This document shows, in pieces, positions 8,863 through 13,133 of a DNA stretch of 13,133 nucleotides (its first letter is position 1; the number at the start of each line of letters is the position of its first letter). Source of the DNA: an uncultured Candidatus Competibacteraceae bacterium (GTDB lineage Bacteria; Pseudomonadota; Gammaproteobacteria; Competibacterales; Competibacteraceae). The translations under genes and the position numbers were made by a program. The notes under the pieces are model-generated. The model did not search any database, was not told the DNA's origin, and was given only the letters and a program-made list of their open reading frames with translations. The stretch spans positions 1-13,133 of the forward strand of contig CALMNY010000121.1 in NCBI GenBank assembly GCA_937872125.1, given 5' to 3'.

Positions 8863-9465
8863 ATGCCGGAATTGAAAACCATTGTGGAAGCTTTGCTGCT
8901 GGCCGCCGGCGAACCGTTGGCGCTGGAGCGGTTGCTGGCCGCGTTCCCGGAGGCGGAACAGCCCGAACGGGAGGCCGTGCGCGCGGCCCTGGCGGAATTG
9001 GCCGCCGATTACGCCGGGCGCGGGGTGGAACTGGTCGAGGTCGCCAGCGGCTTCCGTCTGCAAGTGCCCCAGGCGTTCGCGCCCTGGGTGTCAAGGTTGT
9101 GGGAGGAGCGGAGCGCCAGCTATTCCCGCGCGCTACTGGAAACGCTGGCGCTGATCGCCTATCGCCAGCCGGTGACCCGGGGCGAAATCGAGGCGGTGCG
9201 CGGGGTCAGCGTCAGTTCCAGCATCATGAAAACCTTGCAGGAACGCGGCTGGATCAAGGTGATCGGCCACCGCGAAGTGCCGGGCCGCCCCGCGTTGTAC
9301 GCTACCAGCCGCGCCTTTCTGGATTATTTCAACCTCAAGAGTCTGAGCGAGTTGCCGCCGCTGGCGACGCCGCGCGATCTGGACGCCATCGGCGCTGAAC
9401 TGGAGCGCCGCGCCGTCGTCCCGCCCGAAGATTCCACTACCCCCCCGGAGCCGCCCCATGGCTGA
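8863..9465 (+). CDS. scpB: Segregation and condensation protein B (ScpB)
   Basis: ScpB is a dimeric winged-helix (kite) protein that wraps the ScpA linker in the SMC-ScpAB complex. The 200-residue product begins MPELKTIVEALLLAAGEPLALE, the normal ScpB N-terminus. It contains two winged helices, with the second marked by LLETLALIAYRQPVTRGEIE (90-109), VRGVSVSSSIMKTLQERGWI (112-131) and GRPALYATS (140-148). A short Pro-rich tail follows LPPLATPRDLD. It starts 9 nt after scpA and overlaps rluB by 8 nt, so the three are very likely cotranscribed. Confidence 0.97.
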   Translation: MPELKTIVEALLLAAGEPLALERLLAAFPEAEQPEREAVRAALAELAADYAGRGVELVEVASGFRLQVPQAFAPWVSRLWEERSASYSRALLETLALIAYRQPVTRGEIEAVRGVSVSSSIMKTLQERGWIKVIGHREVPGRPALYATSRAFLDYFNLKSLSELPPLATPRDLDAIGAELERRAVVPPEDSTTPPEPPHG

Positions 9466-10330
9466 ACGGTTGCAGAAATTTCTGGCCCGGATGGGCCTCG
9501 GCTCCCGGCGCCAGATCGAAGACTGGATTCGTCAGGGCCGGATCACGGTAAACGGCGCAGTGGCGCAACTGGGCCACCAGGTCAACGGTGCGGAGAAGAT
9601 TCAGATTGATGGCCGTCTGATCCAGGTGCGCCCGTTCGGCCAGCGACGGCGAGTTCTGGCCTATTACAAGCCGGTCGGTGAGATGACCAGCCGCCACGAT
9701 CCCGAAGGCCGGCCTACGGTTTTCGAGCATTTGCCGTCCTTGCGCGATAGCCGCTGGATCGCGGTCGGTCGGCTGGATTTGAATACCCAGGGTCTGTTGT
9801 TATTGACCAATGATGGCGAACTGGCTAATCGGCTGATGCACCCCTCATCCCAAATCGAACGGGAATACGCGGTGCGGGTGTTGGGTGAAGTTTCGGCGGA
9901 GATGCTGAAGCGGTTGCGGGAGGGGGTGACTCTGGAGGATGGGGTGGCGCACTTCGATGAGATTCGGGATGTGGGGGGCGAGGGCGCCAATCACTGGTAT
10001 CACGTGATTCTGCGCGAGGGTCGCCATCGTGAAGTGCGCCGGTTGTGGGAATCGCAGGGCGTTACGGTCAGTCGGCTGACCCGGGTGCGCTATGGGCCGG
10101 TGACCCTGCGGCGAGGGTTGCATCCGGGCCACTGGGATGAATTGGATGAGGCGCAAATCACGGAGTTGCTGCGCGCCGTGGGTTGTGCGTCGCAGCCGGA
10201 GCCGAAACCGCAACCCCGCCGATCTTCGGCAGGCGGGCGAATCTGGCCTGACCGCCCGCGCGGTGGGCGTGGCCCGGCGTCGGGTCCCCACCGTCCACTC
10301 AATCCTGGGCGCAGAAAGTCTGCCCGGTGA
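9458..10330 (+). CDS. rluB: 23S rRNA pseudouridine synthase RluB
   Basis: RluB converts a uridine in helix 93 of 23S rRNA (U2605 in E. coli) to pseudouridine. The 290-residue product has an N-terminal S4 RNA-binding domain (1-~58) with RLQKFLARMGLGSRR. The RsuA/RluB/E/F-type catalytic domain carries GRLDLNTQGLLLLTNDG (104-120), in which D107 is the catalytic Asp. Also present are YYKPVG (69-74), EREYAVRV (134-141) and the EGRHREVRRLWE segment (187-198) typical of RluB. The last ~45 residues form a Pro/Arg/Gly-rich basic tail of the kind common in RluB. The ATG lies inside the scpB 3' end with GGAG 8 nt before it. Its 3' end overlaps the opposing YciK-like gene by 32 nt, so the tail is encoded on both strands. 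Confidence 0.95.
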   Translation: MAERLQKFLARMGLGSRRQIEDWIRQGRITVNGAVAQLGHQVNGAEKIQIDGRLIQVRPFGQRRRVLAYYKPVGEMTSRHDPEGRPTVFEHLPSLRDSRWIAVGRLDLNTQGLLLLTNDGELANRLMHPSSQIEREYAVRVLGEVSAEMLKRLREGVTLEDGVAHFDEIRDVGGEGANHWYHVILREGRHREVRRLWESQGVTVSRLTRVRYGPVTLRRGLHPGHWDELDEAQITELLRAVGCASQPEPKPQPRRSSAGGRIWPDRPRGGRGPASGPHRPLNPGRRKSAR

Positions 10331-11042
10331 CGCCCTTGCTGTCCGGCCCCAGCAGATACAGATAGACAGCCAGAATATCCTCAGGCCTGGCCCATTCCGC
10401 CGGGTTGCGCCCCGGATAGGCCCGCAAGCTCAGTTCGGTACGTACCCGGCCCGGATCAATGCTGTTGACCCGGATCGGAGTATTGGTTTCGAGTTCGCTG
10501 GCCAGCAACTTCATCAAGGTTTGTGCGCCGCCTTTGGCGACGGCGTAAGCGCCCCAGTAAGCTTGGCCCTCGTCGCCCACCCGGTCGGTCGTGAATACGA
10601 CTGAGGCGTCGGCAGAACGATTCAGCAGGCCCAGCGCCGCCTGAGTCAACAGAAACGGGGCGTTCAGGTTCACCTGCAAAATCCGGTACCACAGTTCGAT
10701 GTCGTAATTGAAAATCGGAGTGAGTCCTTCGAACAGGGCTGCGTTGTGCAATAACCCATCCAGCCGGCCAAATTCGGTATCCAGCACCTGCGCCAAATCG
10801 GCGTAGTCCTTGGGCGTCGCGCCTTCCAGGTTCATCGGGTAGATGGCCGGCCTGGGACCGCCGGCCTGTTCGATTTCATCGTAGACCTGTTCCAGCATGC
10901 GGATGGCGCGATCCAGCAAAATCACAGTTGCGCCGTGACCCGCCAGGCGGCGCGCAACGGCGCGACCGATGCCGCTGCCGGCGCCTGTCACCAGAATAAC
11001 CCGGTCTTGCAGTAGATCAGGGGTGGGCTGATAGTCCTTCAT
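10299..11042 (-). CDS. yciK: YciK-like short-chain dehydrogenase/reductase
   Basis: Short-chain dehydrogenases use NAD(P)H on carbonyl or hydroxyl substrates; the substrate of YciK is not known to me. The 247-residue product starts MKDYQPTPDLLQDRVILVTGAG, nearly the signature N-terminus of YciK (YQPxxDLLxDR). It has the Rossmann motif TGAGSGIG (19-26), the HNAA variant of NNAG (99-102), VNLNAPF (124-130), and the catalytic pair Y166 and K170 in YWGAYAVAK. The C-terminal part shows DPGRVRTELSLRAYPG and YLYLLGPDSKGVTGQ, again YciK-like. The Ser normally 13 residues before the Tyr is Asp (D153, in VFTTDRVG), so catalysis may be altered. It lies 36 nt downstream of the squalene-synthase-like gene on the same strand and overlaps the rluB 3' end. 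Confidence 0.88.
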   Translation of the reverse strand: MKDYQPTPDLLQDRVILVTGAGSGIGRAVARRLAGHGATVILLDRAIRMLEQVYDEIEQAGGPRPAIYPMNLEGATPKDYADLAQVLDTEFGRLDGLLHNAALFEGLTPIFNYDIELWYRILQVNLNAPFLLTQAALGLLNRSADASVVFTTDRVGDEGQAYWGAYAVAKGGAQTLMKLLASELETNTPIRVNSIDPGRVRTELSLRAYPGRNPAEWARPEDILAVYLYLLGPDSKGVTGQTFCAQD

Positions 11043-11078
11043 GGCGGTTTTATCCGATGGGATTGAATTAAACGTAGT

Positions 11079-11948
11079 TTACCCTGTCGTCGCCCGGCGC
11101 TGATAGCGGCGCCGTTCGCTCCGCCGCACGCGCCAGGCGAGCCACAGCTTGCGCAGCGGCGTCAGCCGGGTGCGCTGTTCCAGCAGCCGATAGCCGTCCT
11201 CGGCGATTTCCGCCAGCAGCGCCAGCGCCAGCTCCATACGGATCAACAGACTGCATTGCGCGTACCGGTCGGCCTCCGGCAGGCATTCCAGCGCCCGCTG
11301 GTGATAGCCGCCAATCCGTTCGGCCTGAAAGGCGAACAGGGTTCGAACCCGATCAGTCGTTTGCGCCGCCAGCAAATCGCCGGGTTGGACGCCAAAGCGG
11401 CGCATTTCGTCCTCGGGCAGAGAGCACCGTCCCTGGCGGGCGTGGTGGCGCACGTTGCAAAGCAGATCGAACAGCAGCAGCAGTGCGCCGGCCTCGTGCG
11501 CGAAGCGGGGAGTCGCCCGCCGATCCTGGTAGCCCAGAATTTCCGCCGCCAGCAACGCCGGGGTGCTGCCACGCCGATGAATGTACAGCGTTAGCTCAGT
11601 GAAGCTGGGGTAGGCATCGTAGTCCAGATCCATCACCACCCCGTCCAGCATTTCCCGGAAGTATTCCTCGGGCAGGTTGAACCGGCTCAGCCCCGGCTGC
11701 AAAGCGTGAGTGACCGGGTGTTGTGGTTCGCCCGCAAACAGACGAGCGATCTCGGTCCGCCACCAGTCCAGCTTGGTTCGCGCCACGCCCGGATCATGAC
11801 ATTCGCTGACGATTTGGGCGGTTTCGAGCTGAAAAGCCTGGAGCGCGACCAGTGCTTGCCGCTGGTCCAGCGACAGGCCGATCAGACTGTAACGGAAATC
11901 CGAACCGTGGCGGGCCGCCAGGTCGTAGCAGTAATCAGCGGGATTCAT
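11079..11948 (-). CDS. Squalene/phytoene synthase-like protein lacking the aspartate-rich motifs
   Basis: Active members of this fold join two prenyl diphosphates using Mg2+ held by two Asp-rich helices. The 289-residue product keeps the scaffold: GSDFRYSLIGLSLDQRQALVALQAF (15-39), LDWWRTEIARLFAGEPQHPVTHAL (60-83), EMLDGVVMDLDYDAY (99-113) and ARQGRCSLPEDEMRRFGV (170-187). But where the family has an ALYAFCRxxDDxxDE pattern, this protein has ALQAFQLETAQIVSE (35-49) with no Asp. Where it has RDVxED, this protein has CNVRHH (164-169). It is therefore unlikely to bind the Mg-diphosphate cluster. The nearest known parallel is NDUFAF6, a mitochondrial complex I assembly factor with the same fold and lost motifs; a similar non-enzymatic role is speculative. 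The C-terminus is strongly basic (Arg-rich, ~267-286). It probably shares a transcript with the YciK-like gene. Confidence 0.85.
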   Translation of the reverse strand: MNPADYCYDLAARHGSDFRYSLIGLSLDQRQALVALQAFQLETAQIVSECHDPGVARTKLDWWRTEIARLFAGEPQHPVTHALQPGLSRFNLPEEYFREMLDGVVMDLDYDAYPSFTELTLYIHRRGSTPALLAAEILGYQDRRATPRFAHEAGALLLLFDLLCNVRHHARQGRCSLPEDEMRRFGVQPGDLLAAQTTDRVRTLFAFQAERIGGYHQRALECLPEADRYAQCSLLIRMELALALLAEIAEDGYRLLEQRTRLTPLRKLWLAWRVRRSERRRYQRRATTG

Positions 11949-12000
11949 GGCGATGGCCGGTGTTGACAGGGGCGGTCATGGGTTAGTTGCTGCTTTTGAA

Positions 12001-12013
12001 CACGAATTTCGTG
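12001..12013. promoter_or_regulatory. Small perfect palindrome in the divergent control region
   Basis: CACGAA-T-TTCGTG is a perfect 6+1+6 palindrome, 53 nt upstream of the minus-strand squalene-synthase-like start and about 60 nt upstream of the TATAAT box facing aroE. It lies in an AT-richer patch and could be an operator for a dimeric regulator. No regulator gene is present nearby. Confidence 0.35.
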
Positions 12014-12071
12014 AATAGATCAAACCAGCGTCAGGATTGGCTACGGCGCGGGTGAGGCTGGAGGGTTAAGC

Positions 12072-12077
12072 TATAAT
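12072..12077 (+). promoter_or_regulatory. Candidate -10 box (TATAAT) for aroE
   Basis: A perfect TATAAT lies 142 nt before the aroE ATG, in the only sizeable non-coding region upstream of it. No good -35 match is visible 16-18 nt upstream. If used, transcription would begin near 12084 and the leader of about 135 nt would include the REP-like hairpin at 12130-12161. Confidence 0.45.
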
Positions 12078-12129
12078 GCCATACCCTGTTTATGCAAATG
12101 GTTTAAGCCTTCAATTCCGGAGGAGACCG

Positions 12130-12161
12130 GTAGGTCGGGCAAAAGCGGAGCGTTGCCCGAC
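12130..12161 (+). repeat. REP-like hairpin with GTAG head in the aroE leader
   Basis: GTCGGGCAA (12134-12142) pairs perfectly with TTGCCCGAC (12153-12161) around a 10-nt loop. The stem is preceded directly by GTAG (12130-12133), as in repetitive extragenic palindromes. Similar GTCGGGCAA...TTGCCCGAC elements recur between genes in many proteobacterial genomes as I recall them. It sits between an orphan GGAGGAG (12119-12125) and the aroE start. Confidence 0.65.
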
Positions 12162-12219
12162 AATGCGCCCGATCTACAGGTCTATTCTTTTCAGGAAGCC
12201 GCCCAAGGAACTGAGGAAC

Positions 12220-13101
12220 ATGACGACACAACCCGGTTATTACGCCGTAATGGGCAACCCGATTGCCCATAGCCTGTCTCCGCGCATTCACACGCTGTTC
12301 GCCGCCCAGACCGATCAGCATCTGGAATACCGCGCCATTCTGGTGGAGCCGGGCGGGTTTGCGGCGGCGGCGCGGGCGTTCCGGGACGCGGGCGGTAAGG
12401 GTTTGAACGTCACTGTCCCGTTCAAGCAGGACGCCTGGGTGTTCGCCGATGTGCTCAGCGCCCGCGCCGAGCGGGCCAGGGCGGTCAATACCCTGAGCTT
12501 TGCACCCACCGGCGTGCACGGTGATAACACCGACGGGCCGGGACTGGTGCGCGATCTCAAAGCCAATCACGGGTGCGTGCTGGCGGGGCGGCGGATCCTG
12601 TTGCTGGGCGCGGGTGGCGCGGCGCGGGGGGTATTGCAACCCTTGCTGGCGGAACAGCCGGCGCAGTTGGTCATTGCCAACCGCACCGCCGGCAAGGCGG
12701 CGGAACTGGCGTTGCGGTTTGGCGATCTGGGCCCGGTGTCCGGTTGCGGCTTTGCCGATCTGGCGGGGCGGTCATTCGATCTGATCATTAATGCTACGGC
12801 CGCCGGCTTGACCGATGCCATGCCGCCACTACCAGACGGGGTATTAGCGGTGGACGGCTGGTGCTATGACCTGATGTATGGCCATGAACCGACCGTATTT
12901 GTGCGCTGGGGGCGGGAACGGGACGCGGCCCAGTCCCTGGATGGCCTGGGGATGCTGGTGGAACAGGCGGCGGAAGCGTTCCACCTGTGGCGTGGCGTCT
13001 GGCCGGACACGAAACCAGTCATCGCGGCGCTGCGGGGTCCAAGAGTTCACCAGTGCAGTGATGATCCGGCAACAGCGACTGAGAAGCTGTCTAAAAACTA
13101 A
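12220..13101 (+). CDS. aroE: Shikimate dehydrogenase (NADP+) AroE
   Basis: AroE reduces 3-dehydroshikimate to shikimate with NADPH in the chorismate pathway. From the ATG at 12220 the product has 293 residues (E. coli 272). It carries the shikimate-binding SLSP (18-21), NVTVPFK with catalytic K69 (63-69), GDNTDG with D105 (101-106), the nucleotide-binding GAGGAA (130-135), NRT (154-156, NADPH preference) and GLGMLVEQAAEAF (242-254). I chose this start because GYYAVMGNPIAHS is the normal N-terminus and GAGGAA lies just upstream; the frame is open back to 12076 and includes another ATG at 12163. The conserved protein ends near ALR (270-272). The last ~21 residues are an unusual extension encoded by DNA of about 47% GC, followed at once by a REP sequence. 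Confidence 0.96.
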   Translation: MTTQPGYYAVMGNPIAHSLSPRIHTLFAAQTDQHLEYRAILVEPGGFAAAARAFRDAGGKGLNVTVPFKQDAWVFADVLSARAERARAVNTLSFAPTGVHGDNTDGPGLVRDLKANHGCVLAGRRILLLGAGGAARGVLQPLLAEQPAQLVIANRTAGKAAELALRFGDLGPVSGCGFADLAGRSFDLIINATAAGLTDAMPPLPDGVLAVDGWCYDLMYGHEPTVFVRWGRERDAAQSLDGLGMLVEQAAEAFHLWRGVWPDTKPVIAALRGPRVHQCSDDPATATEKLSKN

Positions 13102-13111
13102 CTTGTTGATT

Positions 13112-13133
13112 GTAGGAGCGAGCTTGCTCGCGA
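13112..13133 (+). repeat. REP element (GTAGGAGCGAGC type), truncated by window edge
   Basis: The sequence GTAGGAGCGAGCTTGCTCGC starts 11 nt after the aroE stop. GCGAGC (13118-13123) and GCTCGC (13126-13131) form a stem with a TT loop, preceded by GTAG (13113-13116). This closely matches the REP family well known from Pseudomonas intergenic regions. The element may continue, or be paired with an inverted copy, beyond the window. Confidence 0.85.

Noticed and set aside
8197..9063. A 288-codon minus-strand open frame across scpA and scpB
   Set aside because: It spans two well-defined genes on the other strand and has the Gln/Arg-rich shadow composition.
11069..11081. Small inverted repeat TAAAC-GTA-GTTTA between the squalene-synthase-like and YciK-like genes
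   Set aside because: The stem is only 5 bp, includes the stop codon and has no T-run, so neither a terminator nor an operator is supported.
12076..12219. AroE start at 12076 with 48 extra residues
   Set aside because: That ATG overlaps the TATAAT box, the extra residues are not AroE-like and run through a hairpin repeat. The start at 12220 has a good ribosome-binding site and the conserved N-terminus. The intermediate ATG at 12163 is kept only as a finding.

Overview
The window looks like chromosomal housekeeping DNA of a high-GC gammaproteobacterium. The evidence is the gene content and order: zipA next to ligA, a yciB-yciI-bolA run, yciO, the scpA-scpB-rluB block, a yciK-type reductase and aroE. 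A more exact placement cannot be proven from the sequence. The LigA adenylation domain resembles the longer form I associate with betaproteobacteria and some environmental gammaproteobacteria, and the intergenic repeats resemble those of environmental lineages such as Competibacter relatives. That placement is a guess. I see no tRNA, rRNA, CRISPR array, insertion-sequence transposase or phage gene.

Layout: (1) 2-2617, plus strand: the 3' part of zipA (division) followed by ligA (DNA ligase). (2) 2618-2737: a convergent gap holding two hairpin repeats. (3) 4881-2738, minus strand: yciB, yciI, bolA and a periplasmic parvulin-type prolyl isomerase, tightly packed and probably one operon. (4) 5037-10330, plus strand: yciO, a site-2 (M50) protease, trpS, a toxin-antitoxin pair, scpA, scpB and rluB. 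All except the toxin-antitoxin pair form a gene order I recognise from gammaproteobacteria. (5) 11948-10299, minus strand: a degenerate squalene/phytoene synthase-like protein and a YciK-like short-chain dehydrogenase whose 3' end overlaps that of rluB. (6) 11949-12219: a divergent control region with a small palindrome, a TATAAT box and a REP-like hairpin. (7) 12220-13101, plus strand: aroE, followed at the window edge by a truncated REP sequence.

Most genes serve basic cell processes: Z-ring anchoring, DNA ligation, chromosome segregation (ScpAB works with SMC), tryptophan charging, 23S rRNA pseudouridylation, envelope protein folding, iron-sulfur/redox control (BolA) and aromatic amino-acid synthesis.

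The most unusual item is the small module between trpS and scpA. It pairs a near-canonical YoeB toxin, with all catalytic residues aligned, with an antitoxin whose C-terminus is clearly YefM-like but whose DNA-binding half looks like a ribbon-helix-helix domain rather than the usual Phd/YefM fold. Other points worth a look are the isoprenoid-synthase-like protein that has lost both aspartate motifs, the YciK-like enzyme with Asp in place of the catalytic Ser, three different hairpin repeats that all carry a GTAG head, and a hairpin in the aroE leader that could bring an orphan Shine-Dalgarno next to an upstream in-frame ATG.
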